Virus record (IMG/VR): IMGVR_UViG_3300030617_000007
Location: 1 to 64,000 of that record
Reading direction: 5' to 3' (one strand)
From: a virus
Length of the DNA stretch: 64,000 nucleotides
Numbering within the stretch: the first letter of the stretch is position 1; each line of letters begins with the position of its first letter. Positions 7,549-15,007 of this stretch are shown one piece after another. The notes beneath the pieces are model-generated. The model saw only the letters and a list, made by a program, of their open reading frames with translations. It had not been told where the DNA came from and did not search any database. The position numbers and the translations under genes were made by a program.

Positions 7549-7992
7549 ATGCCACAAAATCCGTGGATGGTCTATAGCGACACAGGACTATCCCTAACAG
7601 AACGAGCTGAGGCACTTAGACTCGTAGCCTACCCCGACCAGGGGTATGTCTACACGATTGGCTACGGTCACACGCTGGGCGTTTACAAAGGGATGGTTAT
7701 TACGGCTGAGCAAGCAGTAGACTATCTCCGCATGGACATAGCTCACGCAGTAGCTACCGTCAACACGTACGTCAACGTACCGATTACGCAGAACCAGTTC
7801 GATTCGCTGGTCGACTTCACCTTCAACGTCGGTGCTCACGCTTTCGTAACGTCGTCACTACTTGCCGCCGTCAACGCGCGTAATTTTACTATGGCAGAAG
7901 AGCAGTTTAGCCGTTGGGTATTCGTCAAGGGAACGGTAAATGCCGGTCTTCAGAATCGTCGCAACGCAGAGATCAAAGAGTTCGAGGGATAA
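7549..7992 (+). CDS. endolysin, T4-type lysozyme (GH24)
   Basis: 147 residues. Aligning by eye with T4 lysozyme places the catalytic triad at E21, D30 and T36, within EALRLVAYPD and YTIGYGHT. NQFDSLVDFTFNVG in the middle and an RR-containing C-terminus also fit the family. It cleaves peptidoglycan at the end of infection. No signal peptide is visible, so release needs a holin. AAGGA lies upstream of the ATG, after the imperfect repeat TATTAAATACGTATTAAATA. Confidence 0.92.
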   Translation: MPQNPWMVYSDTGLSLTERAEALRLVAYPDQGYVYTIGYGHTLGVYKGMVITAEQAVDYLRMDIAHAVATVNTYVNVPITQNQFDSLVDFTFNVGAHAFVTSSLLAAVNARNFTMAEEQFSRWVFVKGTVNAGLQNRRNAEIKEFEG

Positions 7993-7993
7993 C

Positions 7994-8164
7994 ATGCCAG
8001 CCATAGAGAGAAGCGTAACAGTACGCTATGACGACGGGCGGGATGAGTTCATCTTGAACACGCAGTTTCACATCGAAGGCGAGTACGAGATCGAGGCAAG
8101 CGGGTCCACGTTGACCGAGGCCTTCGAGACGTTGGCGCAGTACATTGCAGACCGAGGATTGTAA
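7994..8164 (+). CDS. hypothetical protein (56 aa)
   Basis: ATG at 7994 immediately after the lysozyme stop, with GAGGGA upstream. The protein is short and acidic with beta-like segments; no family recognised. It ends directly before the MazG-like gene. Confidence 0.6.
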   Translation: MPAIERSVTVRYDDGRDEFILNTQFHIEGEYEIEASGSTLTEAFETLAQYIADRGL

Positions 8165-8506
8165 ATGACACTGAATGAGTATCAGGAACTAGCAGGAGCA
8201 ACTGCCGACTATCCAGATATGGGTGGTAACCTCTTATATCCAGCCATCGGCTGCGGAGAGGAAGCTGGAGAAATCTTAGGCAAGGTAAAAAAACTTTGGC
8301 GCAATCTCGGCATCACGTCCGGCAGTCTTCTCTCTCAGGATCAGAAAGATGCCATCGAGAAAGAGATCGGCGATAATCTTTGGTATTTACAGCAGATGTG
8401 TACAGAGCTGGGCATAACACTGGAGCACGCTGCCCAGACGAACATAGACAAACTCTATGACCGCAAGGCACGCGGTGTCATCAAGAGTGAGGGAGACAAT
8501 AGATGA
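8165..8506 (+). CDS. MazG-like nucleotide pyrophosphohydrolase
   Basis: 113 residues with the all-alpha NTP pyrophosphatase signature: EEAGEILGKVKK supplies the first metal-binding acidic pair and EIGDNLWYLQQ the second. The tail with NIDKLYDRKARGVI is typical of the family. Likely removes pyrophosphate from (d)NTPs, shaping nucleotide pools or lowering ppGpp during infection. It is overlapped by the next small gene. Confidence 0.8.
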   Translation: MTLNEYQELAGATADYPDMGGNLLYPAIGCGEEAGEILGKVKKLWRNLGITSGSLLSQDQKDAIEKEIGDNLWYLQQMCTELGITLEHAAQTNIDKLYDRKARGVIKSEGDNR

Positions 8507-8664
8507 GCCAATACGTCGTAACGCTGCACGTTGACACCGACTCCCTCATGATGGAAGAGCACAACGAGGAATCTGTACGCATCCTAATCGAAGAGGCTTT
8601 GGAGTACGGCCTGGATGCCGGTACGCGAGTAGACAACGTAAGGAAGCGAAGACCAAATGACTAG
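8503..8664 (+). CDS. hypothetical protein (53 aa)
   Basis: Small acidic protein whose ATG overlaps the MazG-like stop (ATGA). GAGGGAG upstream is a good ribosome site. No family recognised. Its end overlaps the phosphoesterase start. Confidence 0.6.
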   Translation: MSQYVVTLHVDTDSLMMEEHNEESVRILIEEALEYGLDAGTRVDNVRKRRPND

Positions 8665-9364
8665 CCTACGAGTAGTGATGACGAGTGACACCCATGAGAA
8701 GCACCGGCAGCTCATCGTACCTGACGGTGACATCTTCATCCACTCGGGAGACTTCAGCGAGGGCTCTGATAAGAACACCGTCAAGTCTGTGCAGGACTTC
8801 AACGCATGGCTAGGCGAGCTGCCACACAAGCACAAGATTATCGTCGCTGGAAATCATGACTTCCTATTTCAGAATCTTCCTGTCGAGGCGGAGAGTCTGC
8901 TGACCAACGCAACGTACTTAAGAGATATGCCGGTCGTCGTCGAAGGGCTGAAGATTTACGGCTCTCCTTGGCAACCTGAGTTCGGAGGCTGGGCGTTCAA
9001 CCTTCCCAGGGACGGCGACGAGCTGCGTCAGATCTGGAGCGAAATTCCTGACGACACTGACATCTTGGTAACGCACGGTCCTCCGTACGGTATACGGGAC
9101 TGGGTGGGACGGCTTGGAGGCGGTGTGGAGCGCGTGGGGGATAAGCTTCTCCTTGAACGCGTCCAGCAGATCAAGCCTTTGATCCATGTATTCGGTCATA
9201 TCCACGCTGGGGCAGGCTACGAGACGGCCAAGTACGGAACGGTCTTCGTAAACGCAGCAGCCTGCAATGAACAGTACAGGATCAAGCACGATCCCACAGT
9301 GATCCATCTACGGAAGAACGATGGGCCTGGTGGAGACGGTAAGATGTATGGAGCATCGGTATAG
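8657..9364 (+). CDS. calcineurin-like metallophosphoesterase
   Basis: 235 residues with the full metallophosphoesterase set: SDTHEKH (about 10-16), GDFSE, GNHDF, THGPPYG and GHIHAG. The layout resembles the short MPPED/UPF0046-type enzymes. Substrate unknown; candidates are nucleic-acid ends, cyclic nucleotides or phosphoproteins. It is one of three metallophosphoesterases in the window (others at 15008 and 59585). Confidence 0.85.
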   Translation: MTSLRVVMTSDTHEKHRQLIVPDGDIFIHSGDFSEGSDKNTVKSVQDFNAWLGELPHKHKIIVAGNHDFLFQNLPVEAESLLTNATYLRDMPVVVEGLKIYGSPWQPEFGGWAFNLPRDGDELRQIWSEIPDDTDILVTHGPPYGIRDWVGRLGGGVERVGDKLLLERVQQIKPLIHVFGHIHAGAGYETAKYGTVFVNAAACNEQYRIKHDPTVIHLRKNDGPGGDGKMYGASV

Positions 9365-9437
9365 TGACAGTCATAACGGGAAGCCATGGGCTCAAACCTC
9401 TGGCTTTTTGTGCATTATAGTTCCCTTTACAAAAGAC

Positions 9438-9466
9438 TTGACAAAATGGTTCCATCATGAAATGAT
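9438..9466 (+). promoter_or_regulatory. promoter with start codon at +1
   Basis: CTTGACAAA context with TTGACA at 9438-9443, a 17-base spacer and a weak -10 AATGAT (9461-9466). Six bases later is the ATG at 9473, the same 35-base TTGACA-to-ATG spacing seen at 6029 and at 14735 on the minus strand. Confidence 0.45.
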
Positions 9467-9472
9467 ACTGAC

Positions 9473-9664
9473 ATGACTAAGAAGCTACTACCTCTCGCCG
9501 ACTTCCTCAAGCTCAACTACATCAAAGGAGAATGGAAAACATCCACCTTCAAAGACGTGTACAATGGTGTACTTACTACCGTTCTTTTATGTCCACGTTG
9601 CGGGGCGGTAGTAGGTGGTGATCCGGCAGTACACTACAACTGGCACAAGGAGACTGGCCGATGA
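9473..9664 (+). CDS. hypothetical zinc-finger-like protein (63 aa)
   Basis: Starts at the predicted transcription start with no ribosome site. The C-terminal half has CPRCG followed by HYNWH, a possible CCHH zinc site. No known family recognised. Overlaps the next gene as ATGA. Confidence 0.6.
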   Translation: MTKKLLPLADFLKLNYIKGEWKTSTFKDVYNGVLTTVLLCPRCGAVVGGDPAVHYNWHKETGR

Positions 9665-9831
9665 ATTTCGAGACTTGGTTTATGTCGGCTTTAGGACATA
9701 CTAAGGGCTTACTAAAGCCTGAAGAGTTCTGGCAGTTCAAGTACGCGTGCCACCTAGCATGGAACGCCGGTATACGCTCCGCTGAAGTGTCATTATTTAC
9801 CGACTGTAGGCCAGGGATAGATGGTCAATGA
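9661..9831 (+). CDS. hypothetical protein (56 aa)
   Basis: Last gene of the left plus-strand arm, coupled to the previous gene by an ATGA overlap. Aromatic-rich helical N-terminus (FETWFMSALG; EEFWQFKYACHLAWNAG). No family recognised. Confidence 0.55.
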   Translation: MNFETWFMSALGHTKGLLKPEEFWQFKYACHLAWNAGIRSAEVSLFTDCRPGIDGQ

Positions 9832-9843
9832 GAGCTAAATAGA

Positions 9844-9881
9844 CAAAAAAATAGCCCCTCTCGATTATTAGTCGGAGGGGC
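9844..9881. terminator. bidirectional rho-independent terminator
   Basis: Seven-pair stem GCCCCTC (9854-9860) and GAGGGGC (9875-9881) with a 14-base loop. Reading leftwards it is followed by TATTTTTTT; reading rightwards by GTTTGTTTG. It sits between the converging arms, so it can stop both. Confidence 0.85.
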
Positions 9882-10116
9882 GTTTGTTTGCTCTAATTTT
9901 CATGACTGCGGACATTGCAGCCTTCATTTCTTCGTAGGTTAAAAAGTCCCTTCTGAATATGTTGCACCAAGAGCAGCACACTACGCAGTTATCTTTGCTA
10001 TAACCTTTAGATCCATCTTTGCGATCCAGATAGTATGCTCGCGACACGTATTCTCCATTGACTGTCCCGTAAGGTTGCCAGTCTATAGGCGTCCATCCGT
10101 CTTTCGAGGGATGGAC
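9868..10116 (-). pseudogene. C-terminal remnant of an HNH endonuclease
   Basis: An open frame of about 82 codons with no plausible start encodes YYLDRKDGSKGYSKDNC, CCSWCNIFRRD and LTYEEMKAAM. This matches the C-terminal half of phage HNH endonucleases (DR.D...GY..DN.V.CC..CN). An in-frame TGA at 10117-10119 cuts it off from upstream sequence and the N-terminal half is missing. It begins just after the reductase stop, and its last codons lie within the terminator stem. It is probably a decayed homing endonuclease. Confidence 0.65.
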
Positions 10117-10140
10117 TCACACCTGATCGCATCTTCTAGT

Positions 10141-11772
10141 CTAAGACCCACAGCTTCCTCCGCCAGTCAGTGAGCAAATGTCCATCTGCTCCATGAATAT
10201 TTCGTCCTTATGTTTCATAGCTGTCTTGTACGATACCACACTGAATGGTTGACCGGACCTGCACCCATCTGGATAACAAGTAAATCCTCTTAGCTTGGGA
10301 AGATATTTCATAAGCATATCTCCAAAACCTTTAACAAGGCTCTCGTTGTTGTACTCTGTGCCCCATGCCGGTAAATTTAGTGTAGAGCTAATACCGTGGT
10401 CTACCCATCTTTGTAGCCACACCTGGAAAGCCACACGTCGCTCTGGTGTCTGTGCCAGCGTGTAGGCGTCCTCAATAGAGGCAGGATTAACTCCAGCGTC
10501 TATCAGCCTTTTAGCTGTGGGGTCCAAAACGTACTGGTACACCCATTCTCCACCTTTAAGGTATCTTCGCTTGTAGGCAACACAGAATAGGGGCTCAAGT
10601 CCGCCAGTAGTTTCTGCTACAATAGCGATACTTCCTGTAGGGGCAATAGCTCTGGTCTTAATTGGTCTGGATATTCCAAGAGCATCGGCAGCGACGTTAG
10701 CAATGTCAGTAGATGTTTCGTACACATCTAGATAGGTTGCCAGTTCGTCACTAGGGCCATACGGTAGGCCTTTCTTAAGTAACCACTCGTGCAGGCCCAT
10801 TAATCCAAGTCCTAGTCGTCTGTTACGAGACCTGACCTCTGCCACCTTAGCGTAAGGAATATCGCTGTAGACTGTCCCTGCTAGAAGGAACTCTGTTGCA
10901 TATTTAGTGACATATGCCATTTCTTCTAGGCTTGTAATCTGCGCCATGTTAATTGAAGCCAAGTTGCAAATATCAGAATCATCGCGGCTGGTAATCTCTG
11001 TGCAGGCGTTGCGTAGGTCTTCGCCCTCGTTCTCGCCACAGTCAACAGAGAATCCAGGCTCGGCAGTCTCTAGCATGTGTCTAACGGTATCCCAGTAGAC
11101 CCTCTGCGCTACCTCGTGCTTTGGATGATGCGTATTGTTGTACGCAATAAAGAACTCTGTATCGAGACCTACTGATATGTTCGTACCGTCCATAGGAGCT
11201 GGAAAGTTAAAGTCTTGCGCCTTAAGTGCTTTGACTTCCGGCGACCAATCTTTCATCTTGATGAACTTCAGTACATCGGGGTGAGACCATTTGAGTCCGG
11301 CCCAGATTGCGGAGCGGCGTGATCCGCCTTGCATAATACCGTTGCCACAACGATTGGTCATTTCCATAAGGGCCAAAGGTCCGGTAGCAAAGCCTCCTGT
11401 GCGTTTAATGATAGAGCCTTCTTCACGGACAAGGCTATACTCGATACCGATACCTGCTCCGGTCATAAGGGCCATGGCGCACTTCTGAAGGTGATCTGCC
11501 CATCCCTCGCGCGAGTCTTCCACGCGCATGAGAAGGCAATTCTGAACCTGATGGAAGTCTCTACCTGCGGCGTATAAATACCGACCACCTGGAAGGAACT
11601 TTCGTTCGTAGATAATTTTGGCTGTAATCTGAATAGTTTCTTCAGATGCTCCCACAGCGGAGAGGACATTTCGTGCTACTCGATGGGCTATGTCGTACCA
11701 TGTTTCTTTGTTGCCGTCTAATTTTATCTGAGCATACTTTTGGAGCATGATCGTTTCAGCGAATACACTCAT
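10141..11772 (-). CDS. nrdJ: class II (B12-dependent) ribonucleotide reductase
   Basis: About 543 residues from the ATG at 11772. Converts ribonucleotides to deoxyribonucleotides for phage DNA synthesis. Landmarks are ERKFLPGGRYLYAAG, GGSRRSAIWAGLKWSHPD, NACTEI (the N.C.E active-site motif), GLGLMGLHEWL, and APTGSIAIVAETTGGLEP. C-terminal cysteine pairs (FTCYPDGC; CSLTGGGSC) probably shuttle electrons. No small radical subunit gene is nearby, which fits an adenosylcobalamin enzyme. It is the last gene of the minus-strand arm. AAAGGAA lies 14 bases before the chosen start; an earlier in-frame start would overlap the upstream gene. Confidence 0.88.
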   Translation of the reverse strand: MSVFAETIMLQKYAQIKLDGNKETWYDIAHRVARNVLSAVGASEETIQITAKIIYERKFLPGGRYLYAAGRDFHQVQNCLLMRVEDSREGWADHLQKCAMALMTGAGIGIEYSLVREEGSIIKRTGGFATGPLALMEMTNRCGNGIMQGGSRRSAIWAGLKWSHPDVLKFIKMKDWSPEVKALKAQDFNFPAPMDGTNISVGLDTEFFIAYNNTHHPKHEVAQRVYWDTVRHMLETAEPGFSVDCGENEGEDLRNACTEITSRDDSDICNLASINMAQITSLEEMAYVTKYATEFLLAGTVYSDIPYAKVAEVRSRNRRLGLGLMGLHEWLLKKGLPYGPSDELATYLDVYETSTDIANVAADALGISRPIKTRAIAPTGSIAIVAETTGGLEPLFCVAYKRRYLKGGEWVYQYVLDPTAKRLIDAGVNPASIEDAYTLAQTPERRVAFQVWLQRWVDHGISSTLNLPAWGTEYNNESLVKGFGDMLMKYLPKLRGFTCYPDGCRSGQPFSVVSYKTAMKHKDEIFMEQMDICSLTGGGSCGS

Positions 11773-11791
11773 TTGTTGCAATGTGGTTCCT

Positions 11792-12544
11792 TTACAGTAC
11801 AGCGTGTAATACAAATACAACAGTTACTCCAGCGCCTACGCCTACGCCATACAAGAACGCCTTAAACTTGCCTTTTCGCGCCTGGGCCTTCACAGTGGAG
11901 ATTTCTGCCTTGCATGTCTTTTCAGCTTCGACCTGTTGAGTCTGAAGCCCTGTCACCTGGGTATGAAGTCCGGTGATTAGATCGTCTGCCGATGCGATCT
12001 CCTTATCCTTATTGTCAGAAGTTTGCTGCAAATCACTGACATTGGCCTGGAGGGTAGGTATCTGTTCAAGTGCCTGCGTGGTTTGCAAAGCCCCGACAGG
12101 TGTAACCGTGATACCGGCAGTTGTCGCAGTGATATCTGTGGGTTTGATGTTAGCCAGTTGTGCCCAGCGGTTGCCGAGGTCCGGCATGGGGAGGGTCGCG
12201 TCCGACTTTACCTGCTGCTGAAGGACAACTGTGCGTGTCTGGATGCTTGCAGCAAGCTGGGCATTCTGCGCGCCAAGCTGAGCCACGAGCTGTTGGTACT
12301 GCTGACCCTGAGCTTGGACCTGGGCAAGGATCGCCGCGTTCTGAGCTTTCGTATCGTTGAGCTGCTGAACGGCAGCATCCGAGACGGCCTTGTCGTGCGT
12401 GGCTTGGTTGTCGAGAATCTTATTACCGACGAAGACAAGCGCGACGATTGCCAGGACGACGATGATAAGTCGCTCATGCTGTACAAGCCAACTCTTCGTA
12501 TTTGTTACATCTGTCTTCACAGAGGTTTCAATTGCTGAGGTCAT
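11792..12544 (-). CDS. membrane protein with coiled coil, possible spanin-like
   Basis: 250 residues. A transmembrane segment near 26-44 is followed by a long Gln/Ala-rich coiled coil (about 50-110), a Pro-containing linker (PMPDLGNRWAQL), a second coiled-coil part, and a C-terminal hydrophobic segment (about 228-248). Such proteins near lysis or late genes can act as spanins or as envelope-spanning factors, but no family was recognised. Its start overlaps the end of the HNH gene. Confidence 0.55.
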   Translation of the reverse strand: MTSAIETSVKTDVTNTKSWLVQHERLIIVVLAIVALVFVGNKILDNQATHDKAVSDAAVQQLNDTKAQNAAILAQVQAQGQQYQQLVAQLGAQNAQLAASIQTRTVVLQQQVKSDATLPMPDLGNRWAQLANIKPTDITATTAGITVTPVGALQTTQALEQIPTLQANVSDLQQTSDNKDKEIASADDLITGLHTQVTGLQTQQVEAEKTCKAEISTVKAQARKGKFKAFLYGVGVGAGVTVVFVLHAVL

Positions 12545-13091
12545 GCCGTCTCTTTTCTATCTCGGCGACTAGTTCTTCTATCGTGAAGTCTTCTATTCGT
12601 GCGAGTTTTCTTTGGTTCAGTCTTTGCTCTTTACGGGTGGACCACTTACAATTAGTCGGCTCGTAGTTTCCATTCACTTCGATACGGTCGATGGTATGAA
12701 GCTTAGTAGGTTTTTGACCCATATCCGCTAGAAAATTATCAAAGACTAACCATCTTTCACATATTGTGATACCCCTGCCACCGTAGTGATGATAGGCTCG
12801 ATTTTTAGGATCGAGGCAACGGCCTTTCATCGCGCACCAGCTATTGTACTCGCTGCTGTGATCTTTGGCTCTTGCATGACCGTGACGTAACTGGTTTGGT
12901 TGTTCTCTAAAAAGACACCCGCAGCTTCTCACATCGCCGGAGATCAGATTACTTGATGTTACGTTCTTATAGGAACCACAATCGCACAGACATCTTAGGC
13001 CACACTTACCGTTAGGCATAGTGGCCTTTTCAATTACGATCAGTCTACTGAACTTCCTACCTATCAGATCGATAGGTACACCTCTTGGCAT
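12528..13091 (-). CDS. HNH/AP2-type homing endonuclease
   Basis: 187 residues. The N-terminal FSRLIVIEKA...GLRCLCDCGSYKNV with a later SCGCL is the small DNA-binding cysteine module common in phage HNH proteins. The catalytic part has WCAMKGRC, YGGRGITICERW, and HTIDRIEVNGNYEPTNCKW. GGAGAAGAG precedes the ATG. It lies between a terminator and a membrane-protein gene, as expected for a mobile nuclease inserted in a late cluster. Confidence 0.85.
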   Translation of the reverse strand: MPRGVPIDLIGRKFSRLIVIEKATMPNGKCGLRCLCDCGSYKNVTSSNLISGDVRSCGCLFREQPNQLRHGHARAKDHSSEYNSWCAMKGRCLDPKNRAYHHYGGRGITICERWLVFDNFLADMGQKPTKLHTIDRIEVNGNYEPTNCKWSTRKEQRLNQRKLARIEDFTIEELVAEIEKRRHDLSN

Positions 13092-13107
13092 CTCTTCTCC
13101 TGAGACT

Positions 13108-13138
13108 AGAAAACGCCCCTCACGTGTTTAGTGAGGGG
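13108..13138 (-). terminator. rho-independent terminator
   Basis: CCCCTCAC and GTGAGGGG (13116-13123 / 13131-13138) form an eight-pair stem; leftwards it is followed by CGTTTTC. It lies at the end of the small-gene cluster and overlaps the last codons of the gene ending at 13120. Confidence 0.7.
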
Positions 13139-13344
13139 AGGTAGGTAGTCGCATTCATTTGGCCGTACGTCGGTGCAACGGGTGCGGCGGGTGCCTGATA
13201 GTAAAACGTGCCCGTATAGTGTCCAGAGACTTCCGTAAGGAACTCCATGTTCCATCTATTGTTCGGGTCGTTAGCTAGATCATTTAGGAACAATTCAAGT
13301 TCCATAGCTGAACCAAACATCTTGACCTTGACTAGCTGCTGCAC
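13120..13344 (-). CDS. hypothetical protein (74 aa)
   Basis: GTG at 13344 with GGAG seven bases upstream; another GTG at 13359 is possible. The C-terminus is Ala/Pro/Tyr-rich (YYQAPAAPVAPTYGQ). No family recognised. Confidence 0.5.
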   Translation of the reverse strand: MQQLVKVKMFGSAMELELFLNDLANDPNNRWNMEFLTEVSGHYTGTFYYQAPAAPVAPTYGQMNATTYLPSLNT

Positions 13345-13535
13345 GATGGGTCTCCGCACTGGCAGTTGTACTTGCTAGGCTCTTCGATAGGATTGAAACG
13401 GCTCTTCACAGTCTTACCGTCGATCTTTACAGAGCCCTCGGGCTTCTCGTCAAAGAACTCCTGAAGGACAGACACGTCCGGCTTGTGTGCATAAGCTGCT
13501 GCCTTGGGCAGGTTCTTGTCAATTGGTTTGTTCAT
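13332..13535 (-). CDS. hypothetical protein (67 aa)
   Basis: ATG at 13535 with GGAAGGAC upstream. The protein is Lys/Pro-rich and ends with a cysteine cluster (NCQCGDPSCSS) that may bind metal. Overlaps both neighbours. Confidence 0.55.
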   Translation of the reverse strand: MNKPIDKNLPKAAAYAHKPDVSVLQEFFDEKPEGSVKIDGKTVKSRFNPIEEPSKYNCQCGDPSCSS

Positions 13536-13692
13536 AGTCCTTCCATGCTGCCCTTGCAGTCTTACCGACGCCCAGGCATAGTTCCCATTTCTCATCGAGA
13601 ACGGGTCCATGTGCTTTGCTGTGACGAATGATACCCTGAAACACGCCATAGCCGCTCTTATCTTCTAGCTGCCTACAATAGACTGGATTCAT
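13519..13692 (-). CDS. hypothetical protein (57 aa)
   Basis: ATG overlaps the previous gene's stop (TTATGA). A small mixed protein with YGVFQGIIRHSKAHGPVLDEKWELC; no family recognised. Its end overlaps the next gene by 17 bases, so the three small genes here look translationally coupled. Confidence 0.55.
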   Translation of the reverse strand: MNPVYCRQLEDKSGYGVFQGIIRHSKAHGPVLDEKWELCLGVGKTARAAWKDYEQTN

Positions 13693-13910
13693 AATCTGTT
13701 TCTATCCTTCGGGCTTTCTAAGATGAACCCACGCTCATTCAAGAGCAGTGCGGCCATCTGCCGGACTTCATGAGACAGCGGCATATCTTTCTCATCATTA
13801 CTGATGAGGAACTTCACCAGACGCTTGCCTGTTATCTGTTTGCGACGGAGTGCGGCGTTAGCCTCATCGGTCAACTTTACGAATTGCGGCAGCTTATTCG
13901 GTAGTCTCAT
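13689..13910 (-). CDS. hypothetical protein (73 aa)
   Basis: ATG with AAAAGGAAATC upstream. The protein is basic and helical (ANAALRRKQITGKRLVKFL). No family recognised; a small DNA- or RNA-binding protein is possible from its charge only. Confidence 0.6.
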   Translation of the reverse strand: MRLPNKLPQFVKLTDEANAALRRKQITGKRLVKFLISNDEKDMPLSHEVRQMAALLLNERGFILESPKDRNRL

Positions 13911-13922
13911 TTTGATTTCCTT

Positions 13923-14282
13923 TTAGAACGGGACATCATCGTCGTTTATGTCTTGACCAATTGCTGCGGCTTCTGGGTTCTTATTATTATTACTTTCAAT
14001 CTCGATTTGTAAAGCAGCCAGAGCCCTCCAGGCTGCTTTCGTAGAGTGAAGATGGCCGTCGATATCCACTGTTCCGGCCTCTAGTAGGTGCCTCATGAGG
14101 GTATCGTGGTGGTCGCTAGACTTATCACGTGACCAGTGTAAAGGTTGCCCTGGATTATGCTGTAAATTACCTTGGTACGAAAGCGATGCTACGGCAGCTA
14201 ATGCATCTGGAAAATACTTCATCAATCCTGAGTAAAGCGGTATAGCCTTTCGAGCTGCCGCTTCAGTTGGTAGGTGTGGCAT
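13923..14282 (-). CDS. dATP/dGTP diphosphohydrolase-like protein with SSB-like tail
   Basis: 119 residues. The segment LYSGLMKYFPDALAAVASLSY followed by GNLQHNPGQPLHWSRDK and HHDTLMRHLLEA matches the all-helical phage family annotated as dATP/dGTP diphosphohydrolase (DUF5664-like), here from recall. It would adjust deoxynucleotide pools alongside the nearby reductase. The last residues, DINDDDVPF, resemble the acidic tip of bacterial SSB (DDDIPF) that recruits replication and repair proteins. No SSB gene is recognisable in the window. Confidence 0.6.
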   Translation of the reverse strand: MPHLPTEAAARKAIPLYSGLMKYFPDALAAVASLSYQGNLQHNPGQPLHWSRDKSSDHHDTLMRHLLEAGTVDIDGHLHSTKAAWRALAALQIEIESNNNKNPEAAAIGQDINDDDVPF

Positions 14283-14300
14283 GGACCTCCATCCATTTTG

Positions 14301-14543
14301 CTATCTGACAAGGTGACGTCTCTCTACGAAACCACGATACCCACGGTTTGTCTTGTCTGCTATCCAGTATCCAAGGCGGTCTAGTAATTCGTACCACCAC
14401 GTATACCGTACGACATAGCCGCACCAAGGATCGACACCGACGAGGATATGGAGCTGCCCGTCAATGTCAATCAGTGAGCCTATTTCAATCTCCGCGAACG
14501 CTAGTTTGTACTCCTCGTTCGGGAAAAACTTATGAATCCTCAT
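14301..14543 (-). CDS. hypothetical protein (80 aa)
   Basis: ATG at 14543 lies within the last codons of the upstream small gene. Small beta-like protein with many aromatic residues (YVVRYTWWYELLDRLGYW). No family recognised. Confidence 0.6.
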   Translation of the reverse strand: MRIHKFFPNEEYKLAFAEIEIGSLIDIDGQLHILVGVDPWCGYVVRYTWWYELLDRLGYWIADKTNRGYRGFVERRHLVR

Positions 14544-14700
14544 CCGGTCTCCTGATGAAACGGTCGTACAGCCTGTCCCACCAGAAGTAACGCTCGACCG
14601 CAATGGCCGTACTCGTCATCTTGGTGACCTTATAAGTCTTACCGTCGTGGTTTACGATCTGTCCAACGGTAGGTTTTTCTTCTGAGTAAGATAGTCCCAT
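14530..14700 (-). CDS. hypothetical protein (56 aa)
   Basis: Starts exactly at the predicted +1 of the promoter at 14707-14735, with no ribosome site, so its message is probably leaderless. Begins MGLSYSEEKPTVGQIV and has a C-terminus rich in W, R and D. No family recognised. Couples to the next gene by a 14-base overlap. Confidence 0.65.
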   Translation of the reverse strand: MGLSYSEEKPTVGQIVNHDGKTYKVTKMTSTAIAVERYFWWDRLYDRFIRRPDEDS

Positions 14701-14706
14701 GTAACT

Positions 14707-14735
14707 ACTCTACCACATAGGACTATATTTGTCAA
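14707..14735 (-). promoter_or_regulatory. leaderless-type promoter
   Basis: Minus strand TTGACA (14735-14730), a 17-base spacer, TAGAGT (14712-14707), six bases, ATG at 14700. The TGA of the -35 box is also the stop codon of the upstream structural gene, so no intergenic space is used. The CTTGACAAA context is present. Confidence 0.75.
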
Positions 14736-14995
14736 GCCTCGATTATAGAAACTACGTCATTAGCAGTACCGATAATCCAAATCTCATTTGTGTTACCTGA
14801 ACGACAAGGGATCGTGACTGTGACTCCGGCCCCTAGAAGGAAACCAGTACTGGCCGTTACTGCCGCTGTTGAGCCTACTGATATAGCAGCCGAGTTACCG
14901 GCTTTACCAGCGAGGGTAATAGAATTGAGTACCGGGTTACTGGGAAATTGCTGCGCCGTACCGGTTGCTGTAAGTTGAAAGGCTACTAATGCCAT
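14732..14995 (-). CDS. small virion protein (probable)
   Basis: 87 residues, rich in Ala, Thr, Ser and Gly, with beta-like repeats and no charged clusters, the usual composition of minor phage structural proteins. AAAAGGAAGAAC precedes the ATG. Its stop overlaps the next promoter. Exact role unknown. Confidence 0.5.
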   Translation of the reverse strand: MALVAFQLTATGTAQQFPSNPVLNSITLAGKAGNSAAISVGSTAAVTASTGFLLGAGVTVTIPCRSGNTNEIWIIGTANDVVSIIEA

Positions 14996-15007
14996 TTGTT
15001 CTTCCTT

